Below are positions 16,234-22,317 of a stretch of DNA of 22,725 nucleotides, piece after piece (position 1 is the first letter of the stretch; the number at the start of each line of letters is the position of its first letter). The stretch comes from a virus. The stretch lies in the IMG/VR virus record IMGVR_UViG_3300034093_000267, positions 1-22,725 of that record. One strand, given 5' to 3'. Under the pieces are notes generated by a model, which saw only the letters and a program-made list of their open reading frames with translations, was not told the DNA's origin and searched no databases. Position numbers and translations under genes: made by a program.

Positions 16234-16599
16234 TTAACTTGAGTGTCCTGTAGGATAATTATATCCCTGATTTATTCTTTGTGTTAGTCTTCCCTGGGTG
16301 TCAACATAGTACAACATGTTTCTATTGTCCCAGCGATATTGTGTCCATACTAAATTTTCATATTCAACTTCGTGATCTGCTCGAATACCGTCGAAATAGT
16401 CAACGCCTGGTTCAAAATCTTCAAAGTTTTCATCAGGTGCTCCTGGAAGATTTAATTCAATACTGTCTTTGTCTTTGAGTTGATCGCTACGTAACAAAAA
16501 TAATTCACCGTCCTCGTTTCTTCTCAATGCATACCAATACCTTGGCGAATCTCCTAGTGCTTCATCTGGGCTTTGACCTAAATAATATGGGCTTGGCAT
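16234..16599 (-). CDS. Acidic aromatic-rich small protein, putative virion component (121 aa)
   Basis: The 121-aa protein has an AAGGAA ribosome site and starts 9 bases after the preceding stop. It opens with SPYYLGQSPDEALGDSPRYW, then YALRRNEDGELFLLRSDQL. The middle is strongly acidic (APDENFEDFEPGVDYFDG), and the C-terminal part is rich in Tyr, Trp and Asn (WTQYRWDNRNMLYYVDTQGR). There is no signal peptide or membrane segment. The PRYxYALRRNxDGEL type of motif recalls small structural proteins of T4-like cyanophages; this is memory, not a search. It sits between a small beta protein and the first giant protein, so a structural or assembly role next to these is plausible. I cannot assign a specific function. 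Confidence 0.85.
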   Translation of the reverse strand: MPSPYYLGQSPDEALGDSPRYWYALRRNEDGELFLLRSDQLKDKDSIELNLPGAPDENFEDFEPGVDYFDGIRADHEVEYENLVWTQYRWDNRNMLYYVDTQGRLTQRINQGYNYPTGHSS

Positions 16600-16608
16600 A
16601 ATTGTTCC

Positions 16609-16941
16609 TTATGATATCTCAACATAGCTGATGGTAACATCCACACTATCTTCGGTATCTGTTTCAATTCGAATTCCCGAAGTTGCAGGTAAAATTAATT
16701 TTTCACCCTGTGTAATAACTTTGGCGGTGGTGTTAGGAGCTATGATAATACCCCGCACATATGTGGCTTGTGTGGAGTTTTCGTCTACTACATACATGTT
16801 GACAACTACAGTGTCATAGTCTGTGATATTGGCAATATTACATCCAATCACTGTGGCTCTGACTCCTTCTTGAATTTGTAATACATCTACAGGTGTAATA
16901 CCTACTGATGTCGTAACTGCGTGTCTAAATAGGGTTGGCAT
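16609..16941 (-). CDS. Small beta-sandwich-like virion protein, family copy B (110 aa)
   Basis: This 110-aa protein has an all-beta pattern: ATVIGCNIANITDYDTVVVN, MYVVDENS, GIIIAPNTTAKVITQGEKLI, then a SGIRIETDTEDSVDVTISYVEI end. It aligns with the proteins at 2385-2714 and 19956-20357 over the CN-x-A strand, the central MYVV strand and the final strand. Its start region MPTLFRHAVTTSVGITPVDV differs from both. The ribosome site AGGAT overlaps the stop of the preceding 350-aa gene. The function is not known; a repeated virion accessory or spacer protein is the best guess from position and copy number. Confidence 0.85.
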   Translation of the reverse strand: MPTLFRHAVTTSVGITPVDVLQIQEGVRATVIGCNIANITDYDTVVVNMYVVDENSTQATYVRGIIIAPNTTAKVITQGEKLILPATSGIRIETDTEDSVDVTISYVEIS

Positions 16942-16948
16942 TTTATTT

Positions 16949-18001
16949 TTATCCTAGTGCAATAGCAAATGATGCTGAAATGTCGTTGGCTTGTATTTCC
17001 GAAACAGCGCCGCTGGCACCTGCTGGTGATGCCCAAGCAAACCCGTCCCATATTTCTAGAGCTTTAGAATTAGAGTTATATCTAGTCATGCCCAATACTG
17101 CATACGCTGTAGGACGTTCACCGTCTGATCCCACTGGGGGTACAAATCCATTAGTGCCTTGAATTTTTAAATACCCTGTTCCGCTCTGTGCGATCTGTGA
17201 TACTGCATTTGAAATTAGATTAGTAATAACATTATCTACTATACGGAAATTTCCTAGTCTCACCCCGCCTGCGCCGTTGCCGTCAATGTAAAGATCTTGT
17301 CCAGCTGTAGTGGTAATTTCATTATCGCTGAACATCAAATTACCAACATCCAATGCGGGCACGTTAATAGCTGTGGTATACAAGGTATTCGAGTATACGG
17401 CCTGCCATCTATAACTTGCAGATCCAAGATCGTAGATGTTATCTATTTCCGGAACTAGATCACTTTTGATACTGGCATTAATAACAATATTGTCTGTGAG
17501 GGCATCACCGATAGTTATATTACCGCCGATGACTATGTTTCCTGTGGCATTGACATTGCCAGTGACCACAAGATTGCCAGTGATGTTGGTGTTGGCTATG
17601 ATGTTAACTGTGCCGGTACCGTTGGGATCTATTTCTATCGAGCTATTGCTGACAGTGGTTGATATTATGTTGCCTTGCAGTTGTAGATCATCTATCTGCA
17701 GTCTTGAATGGTATACTGTGGCTTCGCCTGCTGCCGCAGCAAATGCTATGGTGTTAGAATCGCTGGTTATTGTGTTGCCGGTGAAGTGCAGGCTTCCGAT
17801 GTTTAATTGATTGTCTACTGTGACGTTGGTAGATCGAAGGTGTCCGTTAACGTCTAGGTCAGTGGTGGGTGATGTTGTCTTTATCCCGATACGAGAGTTA
17901 ACAACATCTAGATAGAGTAGGTTAGTCTCGAATGCCAAATTTTCGCCTGCGCGAAGAAGATTTGACTTCAAGAGCTGACCGGAAATGCGACCGATAGCCA
18001 T
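16949..18001 (-). CDS. IGRI-type fibre-like structural protein, copy 2 (350 aa)
   Basis: The N-terminus (IGRISGQLLKSNLLRAGENL, then FETNLLYLDVVNSRIGI) is shared with the 365-aa gene upstream. Residues about 100-190 form regular beta repeats (ITGNLVVTGNVNATGNIVIG), as in trimeric fibre shafts. Residues about 285-325 carry an ERP...GMTRYNS...LEIWDGFAW segment, a common phage fibre module also seen in the 365-aa and 242-aa proteins. The C-terminus ends in ASFAIALG, like SAILG in the paralogue. The ATG at 18001 overlaps the stop of a possible 34-codon ORF (TAATG), with TTGGAG as ribosome site. It is likely a virion fibre or baseplate-associated protein; the exact location is unknown. Confidence 0.88.
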   Translation of the reverse strand: MAIGRISGQLLKSNLLRAGENLAFETNLLYLDVVNSRIGIKTTSPTTDLDVNGHLRSTNVTVDNQLNIGSLHFTGNTITSDSNTIAFAAAAGEATVYHSRLQIDDLQLQGNIISTTVSNSSIEIDPNGTGTVNIIANTNITGNLVVTGNVNATGNIVIGGNITIGDALTDNIVINASIKSDLVPEIDNIYDLGSASYRWQAVYSNTLYTTAINVPALDVGNLMFSDNEITTTAGQDLYIDGNGAGGVRLGNFRIVDNVITNLISNAVSQIAQSGTGYLKIQGTNGFVPPVGSDGERPTAYAVLGMTRYNSNSKALEIWDGFAWASPAGASGAVSEIQANDISASFAIALG

Positions 18002-18105
18002 TAGCTCTCCAATTTACCCGGTGTTACACCGTTAACCAGATTCTCAGCTTGCGCTCTTTGCCGGTTTACCGCAGTCGAATCCTGCAAAAATGGTCTTTTC
18101 TGCAA
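18001..18105 (-). CDS. Possible very small ORF upstream of the 350-aa gene (up to 34 codons)
   Basis: An open frame from a TTG at 18105 to TAA at 18001-18003 encodes a peptide containing RPFLQDSTAVNRQRAQAENL followed by VNGVTPGKLES. The composition looks protein-like, with an amphipathic helix and a TPGKL turn. Its stop overlaps the ATG of the 350-aa gene, as in translational coupling. Against it: there is no ATG or GTG, no good ribosome site before the TTG, and a 34-codon open frame is not statistically surprising. A second TTG at residue 7 has a purine-rich AGAAAAGA before it. The late-type promoter would place the transcript start very near the first TTG. It may be a leader peptide, a degraded gene end, or chance. 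Confidence 0.33.
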   Translation of the reverse strand: MQKRPFLQDSTAVNRQRAQAENLVNGVTPGKLES

Positions 18106-18112
18106 TTAAATT

Positions 18113-18120
18113 TATTTATC
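18113..18120 (-). promoter_or_regulatory. T4-late-type promoter element GATAAATA before the 350-aa gene
   Basis: GATAAATA differs at one base from the T4 late promoter core TATAAATA recognised by gp55-class sigma factors. It is 11 bases past the stop of the 365-aa gene, in the only gap over 100 bases between complete genes in this window. The gap also holds a short hairpin, CGGTG-TAA-CACCG, about 25 bases before the ATG. The predicted transcript starts around 18105. Confidence 0.6.
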
Positions 18121-18130
18121 ATTTTTGGCA

Positions 18131-19228
18131 TTATCCCAGTATAGCACTGTATATAAATCCAAGATCTTCCATGTACTCTTGAGTAACAATCTCTCCTCCA
18201 CCGGTGGCTACTATCCATACTGATCCATCGTAACACTCAAGATATTGTTGCTGAGTACTCCAACGTGTTTCTCCTAGTTCAGGAATAAGTCTTCGCTGAG
18301 AATCATCACCTGAGGGGATAACCATAGCGTTTGTACCAGTAATTTTAAAGTAACCTGTGCCTGTAGACACTAGAGTTAGCGGAGTATTTAATAAATTTGT
18401 GATATCATTGTTTTGCCATTTAGTGTTTTCTATAAATGTTATTCCAGTGTGCGGATTTAATATAATATCTTCATTGGATTGTATCGTTGATATTTTATTA
18501 TTAACACCATCAATAAATGTTTGATTGCTGATAGTAGCAAACTGCGATTGGATTCCGCTACCTGGCCATGCTCCGTTATCAATGTATTGCCACTGTGACG
18601 CATGTAATTCAGCCCAACGACGAATACTAGAATCTCCTGCATCTGCGCCCATGACATAGGTTAAATCATCACCGGGTATAATACTCTGTGTGAAATCAGT
18701 GTTTATGGTCACAGTGTCAAATGTTTGATTATCACCAAACGTCAGTGTGCTTTGACCTGAGAGATTGCCGTTGATATTGATATTGCCGCTGACTGCAAGA
18801 TCTCCAGTGATATTAGCATTGGCTTTTAATTCTACTGTGCCTGATCCGTTAGGATCAAACACTATGTTGCTGTTACTTGAACTAGATATAAGATTGCCAT
18901 CTAAGATGAGATTAGCTGTGGTAAGCCTATCGTGAAAGATGTCGCCGTTGCCGTTGATGTACACATCAATACCGCCCACGCTGGTAGAAATAGTGTTTGG
19001 GGCATTAAATCGTAAATTACCCGGAGCAAGTTGTGTGACAACTGTGAACTCGTTGGCATAGATGTTGTTGTTTACATCCAGCGTGTATATCGGAGTCGAA
19101 TCTCGTATACCAATCTGTTGATTAGTTACATCAAGATACAGTAGATTGGTTTCAAATGCAAGGTCAACACCGGCACGTAACAGATTGTCTGTGAGTACCT
19201 GTCCGCCTATGCGCCCCAATTGACTCAT
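18131..19228 (-). CDS. IGRI-type fibre-like structural protein, copy 1 (365 aa)
   Basis: The protein is a full-length paralogue of the 350-aa gene. It opens with QLGRIGGQVLTDNLLRAGVD and FETNLLYLDVTNQQIGIRD. It then has a GSGTVELKANANITGDLAVS beta-repeat shaft, a TGTGYFKITGTNAM strand pair, and a GETRWSTQQQYLECYDGSVW module near the end, closing in FIYSAILG. Its middle (SQWQYIDNGAWPGSGIQSQF) has no counterpart in the paralogue and may be the specific part. The start is 2 bases after the preceding stop, and only a weak GGAT-type ribosome site is visible, so translation may depend on coupling. A structural fibre-like role is inferred from the repeats and neighbours. Confidence 0.87.
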   Translation of the reverse strand: MSQLGRIGGQVLTDNLLRAGVDLAFETNLLYLDVTNQQIGIRDSTPIYTLDVNNNIYANEFTVVTQLAPGNLRFNAPNTISTSVGGIDVYINGNGDIFHDRLTTANLILDGNLISSSSNSNIVFDPNGSGTVELKANANITGDLAVSGNININGNLSGQSTLTFGDNQTFDTVTINTDFTQSIIPGDDLTYVMGADAGDSSIRRWAELHASQWQYIDNGAWPGSGIQSQFATISNQTFIDGVNNKISTIQSNEDIILNPHTGITFIENTKWQNNDITNLLNTPLTLVSTGTGYFKITGTNAMVIPSGDDSQRRLIPELGETRWSTQQQYLECYDGSVWIVATGGGEIVTQEYMEDLGFIYSAILG

Positions 19229-19230
19229 GA

Positions 19231-19959
19231 TTAGTTGGCGTATCCGTAGTATACAGTTACGTAAACTGGATTACCGCCTCCTCCTGATGCTGGCACTGCT
19301 GATGCAAATGTGATATAATATCCAGCAACTCGCACTTTACCTGTGCCTGTAGGAGTTCCACCACTTTTTGTGAATACTGTACCTACTGTATTTGCACCTG
19401 CGCCAAATGATGTAAATGTTGTTGACCCTACATCAGTGATCACATAACTGGTACCGTTATTAAGAATGCTTAATGATGTAGCATTGATTTCAGCACCCGA
19501 TCCTGTGGATGAGGGATTTTGACTTATTGAAAAGTTTGTAGAAGAAATCTGCATGACATTTTCTACTAATACAATTATATTATCTGCACTAGCAGCATAC
19601 GATGGTGCATAAGTAGCATTCAATGGACCAAAAATAGTAGATACGCCGTCACCTGCCGGAGCTAATTGTTCTTTGACAATAGCAGACCCCAACGGACTGG
19701 CTACGATAACCCATGCTCCGCCAACATAGGCTTCTAATGCGGGAATTGTTGTGTTATATCTTATTGTGCCGTTGGCATCTGTAGGCTGTCGCACACTGGT
19801 CGTCTGTGGTCGTTGTGCAGTGGTACCTTTAGGCAGCATCATACCACCGTTGGCATTAATCACTACTCTGTTGCCTGGGCCATTACCGGCAGGATAATAA
19901 ATCAGCGCACGATCGTTGATGCTGAACTGAGAAATATTTTTAGTCTTTAAGAATTTCAT
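19231..19959 (-). CDS. Fibre-module protein with inserted beta domain (242 aa)
   Basis: Residues about 40-90 contain LPKGTTAQRP, GTIRYNTTIPALEAYVGGAW, a common phage tail-fibre module shared with the 350- and 365-aa proteins. Residues about 120-240 form a second phage-type unit, IIVLVENVMQISSTNFSISQ followed later by GYYITFASAVPASG and VYVTVYYG. The two strands of this unit are split by about 50 residues (SLSILNNGTSYVITDVGSTT to GTPTGTGKV). That stretch resembles a YVIT.VG.T.F...GA...TVG..F repeat I remember from marine phage proteins. The ATG overlaps the stop of the 133-aa gene upstream (ATGA), indicating coupled translation. It is probably a virion fibre or adaptor; the partner is unknown. 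Confidence 0.85.
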   Translation of the reverse strand: MKFLKTKNISQFSINDRALIYYPAGNGPGNRVVINANGGMMLPKGTTAQRPQTTSVRQPTDANGTIRYNTTIPALEAYVGGAWVIVASPLGSAIVKEQLAPAGDGVSTIFGPLNATYAPSYAASADNIIVLVENVMQISSTNFSISQNPSSTGSGAEINATSLSILNNGTSYVITDVGSTTFTSFGAGANTVGTVFTKSGGTPTGTGKVRVAGYYITFASAVPASGGGGNPVYVTVYYGYAN

Positions 19960-20357
19960 ACTGCTAGAGCACTCACTGTGACAGCTAACTTAGCAGCGGA
20001 TGAAGTACCAACCCATATCTGATCACCGCTGGCTAACACCATTCGTTCTTCTGAGAAGAACACAGTTTCACCTGCTGGCACAACAAGCTCACTTACTATG
20101 CGATTACCCGGTCCATAGCTCAGTCCGCTACGTACCACGTAGATACTAACTGTGACTGAATCAGCAGTTTCGTTTGCTGGATCTGGTGTGGCGGTGTTGC
20201 ATAATGCTATGGTAGTAACAGCATTTTCTCTGCCTACTACACCGCCAGCAATAGGACCACCTGTGGTTGAGCTGGTAAACACTCTTTTAGGTATAGTGAC
20301 ATCAGTAGAATCTATCAGTGATAGTGTGCCTTCTGGAGTTTCATAATTTCTTATCAT
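19956..20357 (-). CDS. Small beta-sandwich-like virion protein, family copy A (133 aa)
   Basis: The 133-aa protein has an N-terminal extension relative to its two relatives (RNYETPEGTLSLIDSTDVTI). The shared beta core then follows: TTIALCNTATPDPANETADS, VTVSIYVVRSG, a loop, IVSELVVPAGETVFFSEERM, VLASGDQIWVG and a final LAVTVSALAV. The relatives are at 2385-2714 and 16609-16941. The ribosome site is AAGAGA. Its stop overlaps the start of the 242-aa gene. No enzyme motif is visible. Being repeated three times, each time next to a fibre-like gene, it may be a fibre-associated subunit; this is inference. Confidence 0.86.
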   Translation of the reverse strand: MIRNYETPEGTLSLIDSTDVTIPKRVFTSSTTGGPIAGGVVGRENAVTTIALCNTATPDPANETADSVTVSIYVVRSGLSYGPGNRIVSELVVPAGETVFFSEERMVLASGDQIWVGTSSAAKLAVTVSALAV

Positions 20358-20366
20358 AGTTGTCTC

Positions 20367-21494
20367 TTAAAATAGCATGCTGAATACCAGTGCTTTGTTT
20401 TTACTTATCAACTCGCCGGTGCCTGGATTACTAGCTGCATCCAATGTGTCATTTACAAACCATAATCCGGTGCTTCCGACTCCTGCAGAACTAGAATATA
20501 TTAATATACTGCCGCTTACATATGCAGGGGTTGAAGGACTAAATGGGGATCCTAGAGGTGGTGTTTCGCCCGACGTTCCAATCCTTTCAAGTTGTAAAGC
20601 ATAATTGAGTACTACCTTACCGGTGCCTTGAGTTCTAATAATAATGTTTTCACTGGTAATACTTGCTCTAGAAGTTATTTCATTACGATCAATGCCGCCG
20701 CCAATTTCTAAATCGCCAACCTCAAATCTATTAGAATAGAATTGTCCAACTAAAGAATTATCTACAATAACAGATACTGCACTTTCGCCATATGTGTTAA
20801 AATTAGTTGTTGCTGTGAAATAAGCCAACGATCCAGCTTGACCCGAAATGTTAGGTGTTATTTCTTTATCTGCAATAACAACTCTTGTATCTTGACTCTG
20901 TGGCGCAACAATCTGAAAGGTAGGATTATTTTGAATTGCATCATCAACATATTTTTTGTTTGGCAATACATCATCAACGCTGCCAGGAACTGCAGATTCT
21001 CTTGCAAGTATTTCTGCTTCATAGGTTGTTGTACCAGAAACTTTTACTAGACCACCACCAGTACCTATTAGGGTGAGGTCTCCCGAATCAGTAGCACTGT
21101 TGGTCAATATTTGTTTTAGTCTAAGTCTACTGGCGTCGAAATTAAAAGGTCCTGGAGCCGATCCGTGTGCCAGTATCCAAGTATCGGTGCTTTCGTCATA
21201 AAGGAAACTAGCATTGTTCTGTGGGGATGTTGAAGATGTGTTGCCACGCTCGATTTCAATGCCTGAATATACCAGCGATACACCCGGACCAACTTCTCCG
21301 GTGTTCAGCGATATAATATTATCTTCAATGGTTAAGTTAGTGGTACTGATATTAAAGGTATCACCTTCTACCACAAGATTACCGGTGACTCTAACTGACC
21401 CGCCACTCGCAGCAGGGCCGGTGTCAAGTGTTATCTTGGCACCATCGCCTGCTCGAATGTTGTAGTCACCGTTGACTTTGAGAAACTGTCCCAT
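20367..21494 (-). CDS. Tail-fibre-like structural protein (375 aa)
   Basis: Residues 1-75 match the start of many phage fibre proteins: a YNIRAGDGAKITLDTG strand, RVTGNLVVEGDTFNISTTNL, then TIEDNIISLNTGE. Next come SGIEIERG and a SFLYDESTDTWILAHG module near 90-115, and a PNKKYVDDAIQN segment near 180, a phrase widespread in phage fibres. The C-terminal half is beta-rich (GDLEIGGGIDRNEITSRASI, TGKVVLNYALQLERIG) and ends in GLWFVNDTLDAAS and LVFSMLF. The ribosome site AAGGAAG precedes the ATG, and the gene starts 13 bases after its neighbour's stop. It has no chaperone domain. A fibre, fibritin-like or baseplate-associated role fits; specificity is unknown. Confidence 0.88.
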   Translation of the reverse strand: MGQFLKVNGDYNIRAGDGAKITLDTGPAASGGSVRVTGNLVVEGDTFNISTTNLTIEDNIISLNTGEVGPGVSLVYSGIEIERGNTSSTSPQNNASFLYDESTDTWILAHGSAPGPFNFDASRLRLKQILTNSATDSGDLTLIGTGGGLVKVSGTTTYEAEILARESAVPGSVDDVLPNKKYVDDAIQNNPTFQIVAPQSQDTRVVIADKEITPNISGQAGSLAYFTATTNFNTYGESAVSVIVDNSLVGQFYSNRFEVGDLEIGGGIDRNEITSRASITSENIIIRTQGTGKVVLNYALQLERIGTSGETPPLGSPFSPSTPAYVSGSILIYSSSAGVGSTGLWFVNDTLDAASNPGTGELISKNKALVFSMLF

Positions 21495-21507
21495 TAGACT
21501 TCCTTGA

Positions 21508-21909
21508 TTAAGTTGCTGTTAGTGCAATATAATCTGATGACGAATCGTTTAATAATATCCAAGTATAACGTTTTCCGTTAAAGTCTGTAGCAACACGCTT
21601 GGTGATCTTTGCGATTGGGGTTGGTACTGCACCGTTTCCGCCAATATATCCGTTGATTCGCATTTGACCTGCGGCGGTTGGAATAGTTGATTGTAACTTG
21701 CAAACAGCTGTTGTTCCTGCTTGATTTGCAACTACAAAAGTTTTTGCACCGCGTTGCTTAACAATGTAAGCATAATTAGTTGTTATGTTATAAGTTGCAT
21801 CTGTGTATGCTTGATCAGTATATGCTTCAACACGAATACCAGTTGCTGTACTTAGTGGGGTACCGATAGCATCAGTACCTGCTCTATCTTTTCTTAGTGG
21901 ACGTCCCAT
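21508..21909 (-). CDS. MGRPL-type small virion protein (133 aa)
   Basis: The protein opens with MGRPLRKDRAGTDAIGTPLS and has a core of NYAYIVKQRGAKTFVVANQ and GTTAVCKLQSTIPTAAGQMR, followed by ITKRVATDFNGKRYTWILLN. From memory, the MGRPLxK start together with the YIVKQRG.K.FVV motif is typical of a small protein repeated in T4-like cyanophage structural regions; I know of no proven function. The fold looks all-beta. The ribosome site AAGGAGAAA is the strongest in the window, and a late-type promoter element lies 68 bases upstream, so this is likely a highly expressed late gene and the first of the fibre operon. A decoration or head/neck accessory role is possible. Confidence 0.88.
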   Translation of the reverse strand: MGRPLRKDRAGTDAIGTPLSTATGIRVEAYTDQAYTDATYNITTNYAYIVKQRGAKTFVVANQAGTTAVCKLQSTIPTAAGQMRINGYIGGNGAVPTPIAKITKRVATDFNGKRYTWILLNDSSSDYIALTAT

Positions 21910-21976
21910 TTGTTTCTCCTTGTGTTTGACGTTCTAGGTCTACGCGGCGGGTACCGCATAATTCTTCTAGATACTT

Positions 21977-21984
21977 TATTTATC
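21977..21984 (-). promoter_or_regulatory. T4-late-type promoter element GATAAATA before the MGRPL gene
   Basis: GATAAATA is one base from the T4 late core TATAAATA and matches the element at 18113-18120 exactly, with the same following AA. Its TAA is the stop codon of the 89-aa gene. The predicted leader is about 60 bases and contains GCGG-TAC-CCGC, a small possible hairpin. It would drive the block from 21909 downwards. Confidence 0.6.
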
Positions 21985-22249
21985 CGCGGCTCAGCAGACT
22001 CATCAGTTCCATTTTTTCCACTGTGGCTAACACTGTGTTGATAGCATCTATTTCTTGTTGGGCACGTTCTAAATGATTTTTACCTTTTGTTTGTCTGTAA
22101 TAAACAAGGGCGATGCTGTAATTTTGAATTCTGCTTTCGATAATATTTTCTATTTGATCAACATCATGCGTAAACATTGGAAAACGCTTTCTCCAAACAT
22201 TAAACTGTTTTCTTAATTCTAGAAAATCTTTGTCTGATTCTACTTTCAT
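21980..22249 (-). CDS. Small charged helical protein downstream of gene 23 (89 aa)
   Basis: I place the start at the ATG at 22249 (MKVESDKDFLELRKQFNVWR), with a modest ATCGGG-like ribosome site. An alternative TTG at 22270 falls inside the terminator stem and is unlikely. The protein is mostly alpha-helical by composition: RKQFNVWRKRFPMFTHDVDQ, then a long charged stretch (IENIIESRIQNYSIALVYYR, NHLERAQQEIDAINTVLATV), ending in ELMSLLSRG. This could form a helical hairpin or coiled coil. It lies directly after gene 23, where T4 has gene 24, but it is far too small and unlike gp24. I do not recognise the family. A head-assembly or regulatory role is possible only by position. The reading frame continues open after the stop for 31 codons. 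Confidence 0.78.
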   Translation of the reverse strand: MKVESDKDFLELRKQFNVWRKRFPMFTHDVDQIENIIESRIQNYSIALVYYRQTKGKNHLERAQQEIDAINTVLATVEKMELMSLLSRG

Positions 22250-22267
22250 CCCGATATTTAAGTCAAA

Positions 22268-22293
22268 CAAAAAGGCTCCGAAGAGCCTTTTTG
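22268..22293 (-). terminator. Intrinsic terminator after gene 23
   Basis: A perfect 11-bp stem (CAAAAAGGCTC with GAGCCTTTTTG) closes on a four-base loop that reads TTCG on the reverse strand, with the closing C-G pair. C(UUCG)G is the classic extra-stable RNA loop. The stem ends in a T run on the reverse strand. It lies 25 bases after the gene 23 stop, as in T4, where gene 23 is also followed by termination and heavy expression. On the forward strand the same stem has a CGAA loop, but no forward gene needs it. Confidence 0.9.
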
Positions 22294-22317
22294 AACTTGC
22301 GTTATACGTATTACTGA

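Noticed and set aside
16925-16931. CTAAATA on the forward strand
   Set aside because: It points against all genes and lies within the coding start of the 110-aa protein; there is no forward gene after it. A similar forward CTAAATA at 16578-16584 was rejected for the same reason.
17436-17810. 124-codon forward open frame
   Set aside because: It is antisense to the beta-repeat shaft of the 350-aa protein, and its Val/Leu/Pro-rich sequence reflects those repeats.
18024-18036. Hairpin CGGTG-TTA-CACCG as a terminator before the 350-aa gene
   Set aside because: The stem has only five pairs and no T run follows on the reverse strand, so it is not a convincing terminator.
21894-21959. 21-codon reverse-strand ORF (MRYPPRRPRTSNTRRNKWDV...) in the leader of the MGRPL gene
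   Set aside because: Very short and Arg-rich, overlaps the strong ribosome site and start of the next gene, and has only a weak ribosome site of its own. The composition follows from the GC-rich leader.
22250-22270. Upstream TTG start extending the 89-aa protein by seven residues
   Set aside because: The TTG at 22270 lies in the descending stem of the gene 23 terminator and has no ribosome site. The ATG at 22249 is the better start.
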